DNA of 23,871 bases. It comes from Bilophila wadsworthia ATCC 49260. Its GTDB lineage: Bacteria > Desulfobacterota > Desulfovibrionia > Desulfovibrionales > Desulfovibrionaceae. The stretch spans positions 1 through 23,871 of the forward strand of contig NZ_JNJP01000057.1 in NCBI RefSeq assembly GCF_000701705.1. Direction: 5' to 3'. Shown one piece after another: positions 7,366 to 15,364 of this stretch. Position numbers and translations under genes: made by a program. A model generated the notes under the pieces. That model saw only the letters and a list, made by a program, of their open reading frames with translations, did no database searches and was not told where the DNA came from. Position 1 is the stretch's first letter, and every line of letters starts with the position of its first letter.

Positions 7366-7409
7366 AAAAGCCGCTTCCCTCCAGAAAACGAGAAGGAAGC
7401 GGCTTTTTT
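7366..7409 (+). terminator. Bidirectional terminator after the GyrI-like gene
   Basis: AAAAGCCGCTTCC (7366-7378) pairs perfectly with GGAAGCGGCTTTT (7395-7407) around a 16-base loop. It ends in TTTTTT. The A-run on the left arm would also serve transcripts arriving from alaS on the minus strand. Confidence 0.9.
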
Positions 7410-7467
7410 ACATGGAAAGAGTGAGCAGGGATTCGATAGGGCCAAAAGCCTTTGCAGGGAAAAGGGG

Positions 7468-7482
7468 GGCACAAGCTGTGCC
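7468..7482. repeat. Small perfect hairpin
   Basis: GGCACA-AGC-TGTGCC is a 6-bp inverted repeat with a 3-base loop. It lies between the bidirectional terminator and the alaS downstream element. No T-run follows on either strand, so the role is unclear. Confidence 0.3.
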
Positions 7483-7497
7483 GGCAGGTTTGGGAAA

Positions 7498-7540
7498 GGG
7501 GAAACATGGGGGGCTCCCCCTTTCTCCAGAAAGTTTCCCC
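7498..7540 (-). terminator. Compound stem-loop downstream of alaS
   Basis: The outer stem pairs GGGGAAAC (7498-7505) with GTTTCCCC (7533-7540). Inside it are two hairpins: 7508-7520 (GGGGG/CCCCC) and 7520-7533 (CTTTCT/AGAAAG). It starts 11 bases after the alaS stop and opens with GGGGAGGGGAAA on the minus strand, like the elements after aspS and the glycosyltransferase gene. It lacks a long T-run, so termination is inferred from position and structure. Confidence 0.55.
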
Positions 7541-7551
7541 TCCCCGATTTT

Positions 7552-10206
7552 TTATTCCCCAATCTTCGCCTTCAAAACATCCATCGCCTCGTCAATGCCC
7601 GCCGGGTTCGTGCCGCCGGCCTGAGCCTGATCGGGGCGTCCGCCGCCGGAACCGGCAATGGGCGCGGCAACTTCCTTGATCAGCGCGGGTGCGGTGAAGC
7701 GTCCGTGCAGGTCCTTGGAAACATACAGGATCATGCTCACCTTGCCCTCGTCCACGGGGGCCGCGATGCAGGCTACGCCGGAAGGCATCTTGGAGCGGAT
7801 GTCGTCCATGAGCTCGCGCATGGCCTTGATGTTGCTGGCGTCGAGTTTCGCGGCAAGCACCTTCACGCCGTTGATCTCCACGACCTTGGACATGAGATCC
7901 CCACCCTGCCCGGACGCGGCCTGCGCGGCGGCCTTTTCCAGATCCTTGCGGAGCCCGCGGTTTTCTTTCTGGAGGCCGTCCAGCTTGGCGGCAAGCCCGC
8001 CGGGCTGCGTCTTGAGCATGGCCGCAAGCTGGTGCAGCTCCTCGCTCATGGCGCGGGTGTGCTTGAGGGCGTTCCAGCCGGTCGCGGCCTCGATGCGGCG
8101 CGTGCCCGCAGCAATGCCGCTTTCGGACAGGATGACGAAACTGCCCGCCTGGCCGGTGCTGTGCAGATGCGTGCCGCCGCAAAGCTCCACGGACTCGGTG
8201 TGATCCGGGTTGCCGATGGTCACCACGCGCACGGTGTCGCCGTACTTTTCGCCGAAGAGCGCCATAGCGCCCATGTCGATGGCGGCCTGCTGGCCCATGA
8301 GCTTGGCGGTCAACGGGTAGTCGGCCATGATCGCGGCGTTCACGTCGCGTTCCACGGCGGCCAGCTCTTCCGGGGTCATGGGCGCGATGTGCGAGAAGTC
8401 GAAGCGCAGGCGATCCGGCGTGACCAGAGAACCCGCCTGACGCACATGGTCGCCGAGCACGCGGCGCAGGGCCGCATGGAGCAGGTGCGTGCAGGTGTGG
8501 TTGCGGGCCGCGTCGAGGCGTATGGATTCGGTCACGGTCAGCACCACTTCCTGATCGGAAAGCAGGGTGCCGCCGTCCACTTCGATGTGATGGACGGTGA
8601 GGTCGGCTGAAGGCTTCAGGGTGTCGAGCACCTTGGCCGAGCCAGCCGGAGCGGTGAGCAGTCCCGTGTCGCCGCACTGGCCGCCGGACGCGCCGTAGAA
8701 AGGCGTCTGATCGGTAACGACGTAGCCCAACGAGCCGCTGGGCAGGGCTTCGACGGGCAAGCCGTCGTCGTCGAGCAGGGCCACGACGCGGCCCACCCCG
8801 GTCAGGGCCGTGTAGCCGAAAAATTCGGACTTGAGGCCGTCTTCGAGCAGGCTCTGGAAACGGGAGGCGATGTCCTTTTCGCCGGAACCCTTCCACGCGG
8901 CGCGGGCGCGTTGCTTCTGCTGGCGCATGTATTCGTTGAAACCGGCCTCGTCGGCCTTGAAGCCGCGCTTTTCGGCCACGTCATTCACGATGTCCAGCGG
9001 GAAGCCGTAGGTGTCGTACAGCTTGAACGCGGTTTCGCCGGGAATGATCTTCTCGCCCCTGTCGGCGAGGGCGTCCATTTCCTCTTCAAGCATGGAGAGG
9101 CCCTTGTCGAGGGTGGAGGAGAAGCGCTCCTCTTCCTCGCGGGTCACGCGGGCCATGAAGTCGGCGCGGGCGCGCAGTTCGGGGTAGTCCTCGCCCATGA
9201 CTTCCACGACCTTGAGCGCGGTCTTGTACAGGAACGGCTCCTGCATCCCCATGAGGCGGCCGAAGCGGAAGGCGCGGCGGATAAGGCGGCGCAGCACGTA
9301 GCCGCGGCCTTCGTTGGAGGGCAGGATGCCGTCCGCGATCATGAAGGCGATGGCGCGGCTGTGGTCCGCGATGACGCGCAGGGCGGTGTCGTTGTCGGCA
9401 TTGTCGCGGTAGCGGACACCGGCGAGTTCGGCCATGTAGTTGATGAAAATCTGGAACAGGTCGGTGTCGTAGTTGGAGCGCACGCCCTGGCACACGCCCG
9501 CGATGCGTTCAAGGCCCATGCCGGTGTCGATGGACGGGCGGGGCAGGGGGACGCGGGAGCCGTCGGGAAGCTGCTCGAACTGCATGAACACGAGGTTCCA
9601 GATTTCAAGGAAACGGTCGCAGTCGCACTTGCCGATGCCGCAGTCCGGGCCGCAGGCCATGTCCGCCCCCTGATCGAAGTGGATTTCCGAACAGGGTCCG
9701 CAGGGGCCGGTATCGCCCATGCTCCAGAAGTTGTCCTTTTCGCCGAGGCGGAAGATGCGCTCGGGCGCGACGCCAGCCACTTTCTGCCAGAGTTCGAAGG
9801 CTTCGTCATCATCCTTGTAGACGGTGATGTAGAGCCGATCCTTGGGCAGTTTCAGGTCTTCGGTGATGAAGGTCCACGCGAAACGGATGGCGTCTTCCTT
9901 GAAGTAGTCCCCGAAGGAGAAGTTGCCGAGCATTTCGAAGAAAGTGTGGTGGCGCGCGGTGCGGCCCACGTTGTCGAGGTCGTTGTGCTTGCCGCCCACG
10001 CGCAGGCACTTCTGGGACGTGGTGGCACGCACGTAGTCGCGTTTTTCCTGTCCGCAGAAAATTTTCTTGAACTGCACCATGCCCGCGTTGGTGAACAGCA
10101 GGGACGGGTCGTCGCGGGGGATCAGGGAAGAGGAGGCGACTTCGGTGTGCCCGTGTTTTTTGAAGTATTCCAGAAAACGGTGGCGGATTTCATTGGCTGT
10201 CAGCAT
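7552..10206 (-). CDS. alaS: Alanyl-tRNA synthetase
   Basis: An 884-residue class II synthetase charging tRNA-Ala, of normal full length. The catalytic core begins with MLTANEIRHRFLEYFKKHGH, followed by SSSLIPRDDPSLLFTNAGM and the RATTSQKCLRVGGKHNDL segment. The editing domain carries the zinc-type HTCTH (residues about 568-572) and CGGTH (about residue 675), which clear mischarged Ser and Gly. A coiled region and C-Ala domain (GGGRPDQAQAGG) finish the protein. The ATG has AGGAG six bases upstream. It follows recA by 102 bases on the same strand, a conserved order in many bacteria, here without recX. Confidence 0.98.
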   Translation of the reverse strand: MLTANEIRHRFLEYFKKHGHTEVASSSLIPRDDPSLLFTNAGMVQFKKIFCGQEKRDYVRATTSQKCLRVGGKHNDLDNVGRTARHHTFFEMLGNFSFGDYFKEDAIRFAWTFITEDLKLPKDRLYITVYKDDDEAFELWQKVAGVAPERIFRLGEKDNFWSMGDTGPCGPCSEIHFDQGADMACGPDCGIGKCDCDRFLEIWNLVFMQFEQLPDGSRVPLPRPSIDTGMGLERIAGVCQGVRSNYDTDLFQIFINYMAELAGVRYRDNADNDTALRVIADHSRAIAFMIADGILPSNEGRGYVLRRLIRRAFRFGRLMGMQEPFLYKTALKVVEVMGEDYPELRARADFMARVTREEEERFSSTLDKGLSMLEEEMDALADRGEKIIPGETAFKLYDTYGFPLDIVNDVAEKRGFKADEAGFNEYMRQQKQRARAAWKGSGEKDIASRFQSLLEDGLKSEFFGYTALTGVGRVVALLDDDGLPVEALPSGSLGYVVTDQTPFYGASGGQCGDTGLLTAPAGSAKVLDTLKPSADLTVHHIEVDGGTLLSDQEVVLTVTESIRLDAARNHTCTHLLHAALRRVLGDHVRQAGSLVTPDRLRFDFSHIAPMTPEELAAVERDVNAAIMADYPLTAKLMGQQAAIDMGAMALFGEKYGDTVRVVTIGNPDHTESVELCGGTHLHSTGQAGSFVILSESGIAAGTRRIEAATGWNALKHTRAMSEELHQLAAMLKTQPGGLAAKLDGLQKENRGLRKDLEKAAAQAASGQGGDLMSKVVEINGVKVLAAKLDASNIKAMRELMDDIRSKMPSGVACIAAPVDEGKVSMILYVSKDLHGRFTAPALIKEVAAPIAGSGGGRPDQAQAGGTNPAGIDEAMDVLKAKIGE

Positions 10207-10279
10207 ACAGGCTCCTGCGGGAGGTGGAGAGATCGGGGGATGAGGCTATGCCCGGCGGCATCGCCTCCGGAAAGGTTCG

Positions 10280-10302
10280 GCGGGGAGGGAGCCCCTCCCC
10301 GC
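10280..10302 (-). terminator. Hairpin between recA and alaS
   Basis: GCGGGGAGGG (10280-10289) pairs perfectly with CCCTCCCCGC (10293-10302) over a 3-base loop, six bases after the recA stop. On the minus strand it is followed by AACCTTTCCGGAGG rather than a T-run. It may therefore be a partial terminator or mRNA-stabilising hairpin that lowers alaS relative to recA. The sequence belongs to the GGGGAGGGG family noted elsewhere. Confidence 0.5.
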
Positions 10303-10308
10303 ATCGGA

Positions 10309-11406
10309 TCAGATTTCGTCGTCCATGTCGTCGACGGGGGCGTTTTCGGGGTCCGGGAGGGTTTCTTCCGGTGCGTGCACGACGGGCCGCGGGTTCATGC
10401 CCAGATGCTCGATGAGCTGGCTCTCGATGGCGTTGCGCAGCTCGGGGGTTTCATCGAGCAGGGCACGGACCTTTTCCTTGCCCTGGCCGAGCTTTTCGGC
10501 CCCGAAGGCGAACCATGCGCCGCTCTTGTCCACGATGCCGGCGTCGACGCCGAGGTCGATGAGTTCCCCGGAGCGGGAAATGCCCGTGCCCCAGATGATG
10601 TCGAACTTGGCTTCGCGGAAGGGCGGGGCCATCTTGTTTTTGACCACCTTCACGCGGGTAAGGGAGCCGTAGGCTTCTTCCTTGTCCTTGAGGGTCTGGA
10701 TCTTGCGGATGTCGAGGCGCACGGAGGAGTAGAACTTGAGCGCGTTGCCGCCGGTGGTCGTTTCCGGGCTGCCGTAGCCGGTGACGCCGATCTTCATACG
10801 GATCTGGTTGATGAAGATGACGGCGGTGCGGGACTTGTGGATGGTGCCGGTCAGCTTGCGGAGCGCGTGGGACATCAGGCGGGCGTGCCCGCCGACCTGC
10901 GTTTCGCCCATCGCGCCTTCGAGTTCGGTCTGGGGGATAAGGGCGGCCACGGAGTCGATGACCACGAGGTCCACCGCGCCGGAACGGACCAGCATGTCGG
11001 CGATTTCAAGGGCCTGCTCGCCGTGGTCGGGCTGCGAGATGAGCAGTTCGTCGGTTTTGACGCCAAGGCGCCTGGCATAGGTCACGTCAAGCGCGTGTTC
11101 GGCGTCGATGAAGGCGGCGGTCCCGCCGAGCTTCTGGCATTCCGCGATGACGTGCAGGGTGAGGGTCGTTTTACCCGAGGATTCGGGGCCGTAGATTTCG
11201 GTGACCCGGCCCTTGGGGATGCCGCCGATGCCGAGGGCGAGGTCTACGCCGATGGACCCGGTGGGGATCACCGGGACTTTGACATGGACATCATCGGAAA
11301 GCTTCATCACGGCGCCTTGGCCGAATTTGCGTTCGATGGTTTCGAGGGCTGTTTTCAACGCCTCTTGGCGCGCTTCTTCAGGGGTAAGGGTTGGCTTTTT
11401 TGCCAT
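10309..11406 (-). CDS. recA: RecA recombinase
   Basis: A 365-residue cytoplasmic ATPase for homologous recombination and SOS induction, of normal length. The Walker A motif GPESSGKTTL is near residues 70-79, followed by FIDAEHALD and the Walker B region VDLVVIDSVAAL. Loop 2 contains GSPETTTGGNALKFY, and LIEHLGMNPRP leads to the acidic C-terminal tail (PVDDMDDEI) typical of RecA. The start MAKKPTLTPEEA fits RecA N-termini, with GGAG nine bases upstream; in-frame starts up to 34 codons further upstream lie in the promoter region and are rejected. It is followed by alaS. Confidence 0.98.
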   Translation of the reverse strand: MAKKPTLTPEEARQEALKTALETIERKFGQGAVMKLSDDVHVKVPVIPTGSIGVDLALGIGGIPKGRVTEIYGPESSGKTTLTLHVIAECQKLGGTAAFIDAEHALDVTYARRLGVKTDELLISQPDHGEQALEIADMLVRSGAVDLVVIDSVAALIPQTELEGAMGETQVGGHARLMSHALRKLTGTIHKSRTAVIFINQIRMKIGVTGYGSPETTTGGNALKFYSSVRLDIRKIQTLKDKEEAYGSLTRVKVVKNKMAPPFREAKFDIIWGTGISRSGELIDLGVDAGIVDKSGAWFAFGAEKLGQGKEKVRALLDETPELRNAIESQLIEHLGMNPRPVVHAPEETLPDPENAPVDDMDDEI

Positions 11407-11478
11407 TGGGGGAGACTCCATAAAGGTAGACGGGGTTTGCCGGGATAGGCTTCCCGAATTTGCTTTCATACCAAAAGC

Positions 11479-11525
11479 GCCCGGATCGGGCAACCCGATT
11501 ACGGGCACGCGATCCCGTATGTCAA
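11479..11525 (-). promoter_or_regulatory. recA promoter with overlapping palindromes (candidate SOS operator)
   Basis: On the minus strand a consensus -35 TTGACA (11525-11520) is followed after 18 bases by TAATCG (11501-11496). Two inverted repeats overlap and follow the -10: CCCGATTACGGG (11494-11505) and GCCCGGATCGGGC (11479-11491). Symmetric sites over the -10 and start point are where a repressor such as LexA would sit. The local LexA box is not known to me, so the regulator assignment is inference. Confidence 0.45.
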
Positions 11526-11540
11526 CGGATTCCGCAGGAT

Positions 11541-11574
11541 AGAAAAAGGGGGGAGGCGTTCCGATCCTCCCCCC
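11541..11574 (-). terminator. Terminator of the 517-residue membrane-anchored protein gene
   Basis: GGGGGGAGG (11548-11556) pairs perfectly with CCTCCCCCC (11566-11574) around a 9-base loop. On the minus strand it is followed by TTTTTCT. It lies 27 bases past the stop of the gene and isolates recA from it. Confidence 0.88.
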
Positions 11575-11600
11575 TCTTGTTTTGTCCCGGATCGGGCGGG

Positions 11601-13154
11601 CTATTTCTTTTCCAGATCGGCCATCAGTTCCAGAGCCGTCTTGGGCCCGGTGTTCACGTCCAGCTTGATGGAGGGATCCGTGTCTGACAGCGTGTCGAAG
11701 GCTTCAACGGGAATCGGCTTTTCCGTGTTGAAGATGAGGCGGATAGCGCCGGGCTTGTCGATGTACTCCATGAGCTTCGCCGTGTTTTCCGTCCCTTCGG
11801 CGGCGCCGAGGGATTCCTTGACGTACTTCTTGGCCATATCCACACACTGTTCGGGGGTCAGGCCCATGAACTTCTGGCCGAGGATGCCGAGGCGGGGCAG
11901 GAGCCCTTCATCGGCGTATCCCGCTTCGATGTGGCTGAACTTGATGTTCTTTTCAACAAAGTTTTCAATGTCGGAATCGGTGACGCTGTTATTGTTGATG
12001 ATCTCAAAGAAGGCCTTATAGGGGACTTCGCCCTTGACGGCGAAGTCGGCCGTACCGAGCTTGGCGACGCTGAGGGAAGCGGTGCTGTTGAACTGGTTGT
12101 CCTTGTTGGGCAAGGAAATGGCATAGGATGCGCTGGCATCTATTTCCGGCACGCCCATGACCGAGAGCAGCTGGAGTTCCGGCACGAGGGCCACGGGCAT
12201 CTTGAGGTGCTCCAGAGACACTTCAAGGGCGTAGGGGGAGGTCGAAGGGTTCGTGATGTTCAGCTTGTCCAGCGAAACATCGAGCAGGGCGCTGCTGGTT
12301 TTGAGGTCCTTCAGGGAAAAGACGCCGATGAGCGGCTTGGGCCCGGCGAAAAAGTTCTGGAAGATCCCGAACGCTTCATCGTCGTTGATGTCGGTGGGAG
12401 CGATGAAGTAAATCTTCTCCATGATGTCGCGGGGCGGCAGGTTCATGTTCTCGAGCCGGATTTCGCCGAGCGTCAGGACGTCCTGCCCCCTCAGGGTGAA
12501 CACGATCCCGTTTGTCACGGAAGAGTCCAGATGCCCTTTGGCGTAGGATTTCTGGACGGCGGAATCGGTGGAGAGGGAGAAAGGCAGGGCCTTGCTCGTT
12601 ATCTTGACGCCGGAGGCGGAATCTTCCTTGTACGAAAGACCGTAGATGATCGCTAGGGCCACTTTCGGATCGTCGTCACCGGCGGTGCTCATCAGGGTTT
12701 TGACGGCGGCGGTTTCAATGGCGACGCCCTTGAAGGTGCGGAGCCGTACCGTGATGTTCGGTTCGGGACCGAAGGACAGGTTGTGCAGGGCGATCTCGTC
12801 GGCTACGGGAAGTTCCGCTTCCTTGATTTCGCTCTTGGGGTCGCGCATCAGCGAAAGCAGGGTGGTCCCCGGATTCCGGATATCCAGCGTTTCGACGGTA
12901 GCGGCCACGGTCTGCTTTGCCGGGGTAACATACGTCATGCGGACGTTTTTGAGGACAAGATGGTTGTCCATCAGCGTATAGGAAATATCCCCGAGCTCTA
13001 CGTGGGCATCCTGTGGAGTTTGGGCCGCCCATGTGCGGATGGCGTCAACGACGGCGTTTTCAAGATAGCGCATCCCGCCGTACCCGACGGCGATGACTGC
13101 GACAACGGCGATGCCGAGGCCAACGAGGCCTTTCTGGAGTTTGGACAGAGCCAT
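11601..13154 (-). CDS. Membrane-anchored periplasmic protein of unknown function
   Basis: A 517-residue protein that I do not recognise confidently. It has one N-terminal membrane segment (GLVGLGIAVVAVIAVGYGG, about residues 9-27), after a short basic start, and then a long predicted periplasmic part. The periplasmic part is rich in short alternating strands with repeated phrases such as LVLKNVRMTY, LTLGEIRLENMNL, LLDVSLDKLNITN and LEVSLEHLKMPV, each suggesting a beta-strand-rich repeat. This layout recalls AsmA-like and DUF945/YdgA-type envelope proteins, but no motif proves either. No cysteine protease, hydrolase or lipobox motif is seen. The ATG at 13154 has GAGG upstream; an in-frame start 31 codons earlier lies near the promoter. 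It is a single-gene unit with its own promoter and terminator. Confidence 0.75.
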   Translation of the reverse strand: MALSKLQKGLVGLGIAVVAVIAVGYGGMRYLENAVVDAIRTWAAQTPQDAHVELGDISYTLMDNHLVLKNVRMTYVTPAKQTVAATVETLDIRNPGTTLLSLMRDPKSEIKEAELPVADEIALHNLSFGPEPNITVRLRTFKGVAIETAAVKTLMSTAGDDDPKVALAIIYGLSYKEDSASGVKITSKALPFSLSTDSAVQKSYAKGHLDSSVTNGIVFTLRGQDVLTLGEIRLENMNLPPRDIMEKIYFIAPTDINDDEAFGIFQNFFAGPKPLIGVFSLKDLKTSSALLDVSLDKLNITNPSTSPYALEVSLEHLKMPVALVPELQLLSVMGVPEIDASASYAISLPNKDNQFNSTASLSVAKLGTADFAVKGEVPYKAFFEIINNNSVTDSDIENFVEKNIKFSHIEAGYADEGLLPRLGILGQKFMGLTPEQCVDMAKKYVKESLGAAEGTENTAKLMEYIDKPGAIRLIFNTEKPIPVEAFDTLSDTDPSIKLDVNTGPKTALELMADLEKK

Positions 13155-13184
13155 GGCTTTCCTCGAAGAAGGTTTGATGGTCAT

Positions 13185-13199
13185 CCATGCAAGGCATGG
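13185..13199 (-). promoter_or_regulatory. Palindrome at the transcript start of the membrane-anchored protein gene
   Basis: CCATGC-AAG-GCATGG is a perfect 6-bp inverted repeat. It is placed about four bases after the predicted transcription start and could be a 5' hairpin protecting the mRNA or an operator. Confidence 0.35.
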
Positions 13200-13209
13200 A
13201 AAGAGCAAC

Positions 13210-13238
13210 AGTGTAGGTACGGCCTCCCGCCCGGTCAA
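13210..13238 (-). promoter_or_regulatory. Candidate promoter of the membrane-anchored protein gene
   Basis: On the minus strand TTGACC (13238-13233), 17 bases, then TACACT (13215-13210). It is about 55 bases before the chosen ATG. Confidence 0.5.
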
Positions 13239-13283
13239 GGAAATCATCCGGGGAGCGGGAGAGAAATAAAGGAGGAAAACGCG

Positions 13284-13317
13284 AGACGGCCCCGGGGCGA
13301 GGAACCCGGAGCCGTCT
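13284..13317 (-). terminator. Terminator-like hairpin downstream of mmsA
   Basis: A 13-bp stem with one G-T pair joins 13284-13296 and 13305-13317, with an 8-base loop. On the minus strand it is followed by CGCGTTTTCC. It lies about 265 bases past the mmsA stop, just before the promoter of the next minus-strand gene, which it would shield from read-through. Confidence 0.55.
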
Positions 13318-13540
13318 TGCGTGCGCGCCGTGTGCGGCGGAGCGCCCGGTTTGGATGAGTGGGAAGCGACGGGCGCTGTCGGAGAGCCGTCTTCATGAGG
13401 CCCTGTCAGGCCCGGCCGGAGGAACCGCGTGCCGTTCGCGGCGCGCAGCCAGACGCGGGGAGCGTCTTCCGGCGGAAACCATTCCGCTTTCTTCCGCCAA
13501 GAGGCTCAGGAGGACGTCTCCGGATTGGAGAAAGCGGCGG
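13318..13540. other. Intergenic stretch without a recognised gene
   Basis: GC-rich and without a supported ORF or RNA gene. I see GAGCCGTCTT twice (from 13309 and near 13385) and an inverted pair GGCGGAA/TTCCGCC around 13471-13498. Both may be remnants of terminator-type repeats. Confidence 0.4.
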
Positions 13541-13566
13541 GGTTCCGGGGCTGGGGCCCCGGAACC
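13541..13566 (-). terminator. GC-rich hairpin directly after mmsA
   Basis: GGTTCCGGGGC (13541-13551) pairs perfectly with GCCCCGGAACC (13556-13566) over a TGGG loop. It is 17 bases past the mmsA stop. No T-run follows, so it may stabilise the mRNA 3' end or act together with the later hairpin. Confidence 0.5.
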
Positions 13567-13582
13567 GGACGTGTACGGCTGT

Positions 13583-15106
13583 TTAGGACGCTACGCAGGA
13601 GCGGACGGACTTGGGCTTCGCTGCATCGCCGCCCTTCTTGGCGTTGGGATCGACGGTGCGGATCGTGGTGACCTTGTTCTGGGTGAAGAAGTCGATGCCG
13701 TCCTTGCCCTGCGCCTTGTTGGTCCCGAGGAGCGACCCCTTGATGCCGCCGAAGGGAATGTACGGATGCGGGGCGCAGATGCCCACGTTGACGCCGACCA
13801 TGCCCACATCGGCGTCGCGGCTGAACTTTTCGGCATAGAACTGGCTCTGCGTGAAGATGCACGCGCCGTTGCCGAATTCGGACTGCCGGATGAGTTCGAG
13901 GGCGTCGTCGATGTCCGCGATTTTGATCGTGGCGACCAGCGGGCCGAACACTTCAGTCGTGAACAGCGGGTTGCAGGGGGTCACGTCCTTGATGATCGTG
14001 GGGCCGACGAAATAGCCGTTCTTGTTCTTTTCGGGCAGTTCGGGGTTGCGGCCGTCGAGGACGAGTTCGCAGCCGTGTCCGTGGTTCAGGGCGATATCCA
14101 CGTATTCCTTCACCTTGTCGGCGGCGGAGCGGGAAATCAGGGGTCCCATGTACACGTCGGGATCAAGCGCGTCGCCGACTTTGACCTTCTTGGCGGCTTC
14201 GATCATGCGTTCGAGCACGGTGTCGTACAGTTCGGGCACGATGGCCACGATGGACCCGGCGAGGCAGCGCTGGCCTGCGGAGCCGTAGCAGGAGTTGATG
14301 TAGTTTTCGATGAAAACGTCGATGTCGGCGTCTTCCATGACCACAAGCATGTTTTTCGCGCCGCCGAGCAGCATGGAGCGCTTGGCGCCTCTGGCGCAGC
14401 CTTCGGCCATCTTTTTGGCGGTCGGGGTGGACCCGACGAGGCACACGCCCGCGATGCGGGGATCTTCATACCACGTGCCGGGGATGTCGCGGCTGCCGTG
14501 GATGACGTTGACGACGCCGCCGGGCAGGCCGATTTCCATGAAGATTTCGCACATGAGCTGCATGAAGTAGGGCGACTGGGTGGACGGCTTATAGATGAAG
14601 GTGTTGCCCGTGCCGATGGCGAAGGGGATGAACCAGCCGAACACCAGCGCGGGGAAGTTGAAGGGCGCCACGCCGCCGAACACGCCGAGGGACTGTTTCG
14701 TGACCTTTCCGGTGATGCTCCCGGCGATCTGATCGAGGGTCTCGCCCTGAATCAGCGCGGGGATGGAGCAGGCCATTTCGACGATTTCGATGACGCGCTG
14801 GACTTCGCCGCGGGCTTCGGAAATATGTTTCGCCTGATCGAGCGCGATGCCCTGAGCGAGCTTTTCCAGATCGCGGATCATGCATTCCCGGATTTTATGG
14901 ATATAGGTCATGCGCTTGGCGATGGGGACGAGGCGCCACGTCTTGTAGGCTTCGGCGGCGGTGGCGATGGCGGCTTCGCAGGTTTCCATGTTGGAAACGG
15001 GCACGGAGCCGATGGTTTCGCCGGTGGACGGGTTGTACAGGGGAACCGTTTTGCCGCCCGTTTCTTCCTGCCACTGGCCGTTGATGAAGTTGCGGATCTG
15101 GATCAT
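13583..15106 (-). CDS. mmsA: CoA-acylating (methyl)malonate-semialdehyde dehydrogenase-like enzyme
   Basis: A 507-residue aldehyde dehydrogenase superfamily protein closest in motif to MmsA/IolA, which oxidise methylmalonate or malonate semialdehyde to propionyl- or acetyl-CoA with NAD. The substrate/cofactor region FGGVAPFNFPALVFGWFIPF is typical. The nucleophile is Cys281 in SAGQRCLAGS. The position of the general-base Glu of hydrolytic ALDHs, 34 residues earlier, is Leu247, followed by GGAKN; absence of that Glu fits CoA-dependent release. The C-terminus carries PFGGIKGSLLGTNKAQGKDG, then a roughly 22-residue Lys/Ala-rich tail that exceeds the usual end. GGAGG lies eight bases before the ATG. 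It is downstream of an AraC-type regulator on the same strand. The true substrate could be a different semialdehyde, including a sulfonated one. Confidence 0.85.
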   Translation of the reverse strand: MIQIRNFINGQWQEETGGKTVPLYNPSTGETIGSVPVSNMETCEAAIATAAEAYKTWRLVPIAKRMTYIHKIRECMIRDLEKLAQGIALDQAKHISEARGEVQRVIEIVEMACSIPALIQGETLDQIAGSITGKVTKQSLGVFGGVAPFNFPALVFGWFIPFAIGTGNTFIYKPSTQSPYFMQLMCEIFMEIGLPGGVVNVIHGSRDIPGTWYEDPRIAGVCLVGSTPTAKKMAEGCARGAKRSMLLGGAKNMLVVMEDADIDVFIENYINSCYGSAGQRCLAGSIVAIVPELYDTVLERMIEAAKKVKVGDALDPDVYMGPLISRSAADKVKEYVDIALNHGHGCELVLDGRNPELPEKNKNGYFVGPTIIKDVTPCNPLFTTEVFGPLVATIKIADIDDALELIRQSEFGNGACIFTQSQFYAEKFSRDADVGMVGVNVGICAPHPYIPFGGIKGSLLGTNKAQGKDGIDFFTQNKVTTIRTVDPNAKKGGDAAKPKSVRSCVAS

Positions 15107-15143
15107 GGTTTTGCCTCCAAACGTATTCTGGGTGGGTGTGGGA

Positions 15144-15171
15144 ATGGGCCCGTTTTGGGATCTCGGCCCAT
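15144..15171. promoter_or_regulatory. Inverted repeat in the mmsA leader
   Basis: ATGGGCC (15144-15150) and GGCCCAT (15165-15171) form perfect 7-bp arms 14 bases apart. They begin at the predicted start of the proximal mmsA transcript, so they may be an operator or a 5' stem-loop. Confidence 0.4.
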
Positions 15172-15177
15172 GACTCT

Positions 15178-15244
15178 CCTATACGCGCCTTCCGTCTTTC
15201 CCGTCTTCTCGCATTCTGCCAAAGAGTATCGCGATCCTGCCAAA
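15178..15244 (-). promoter_or_regulatory. Candidate activator-dependent mmsA promoter with direct repeats
   Basis: On the minus strand TTTGGCAGGAT (15244-15234) and TTTGGCAGAAT (15223-15213) are direct repeats exactly 21 bases apart, two helical turns. Six bases further is a poor -35 (AGACGG, 15206-15201), then 17 bases and TATAGG (15183-15178). A weak -35 directly behind tandem sites is the usual design for an AraC-type activator. The adjacent AraC-family gene is the obvious candidate regulator. Confidence 0.5.
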
Positions 15245-15298
15245 ATGGGCGAAAATGGCGGGTGCGTGGTGCGGGGAGGGTGCAGGGGGAGAAGGTTA

Positions 15299-15331
15299 GG
15301 GAGGGGAGGCCGCGCGGCGGGAGTTCGTTCC
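15299..15331 (+). repeat. GC-rich intergenic repeat module, copy B
   Basis: Begins GGGAGGGGAGGCCGCGCGG and continues CGGGAGTTCGTTCC. It is nearly identical to the minus-strand module at 254-284, and 15303-15317 equals the last 15 bases of the window. Here it lies between araC and mmsA rather than at a gene end. Confidence 0.6.
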
Positions 15332-15364
15332 GGCGGAAGGTGGAAAGGGGGAAATGGGGAGAGC

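Noticed and set aside
8911..11448. 845-codon open frame on the plus strand across alaS and recA
   Set aside because: It is antisense to two clearly conserved genes, has low-complexity Gly/Ala/Val/His-rich content typical of GC-rich shadow frames, and no ribosome binding site or family motif.
15107..15300. Sigma54 promoter for mmsA (TTGGCA elements)
   Set aside because: Neither TTGGCA has GC at the required distance after GG, so the -24/-12 pattern fails.
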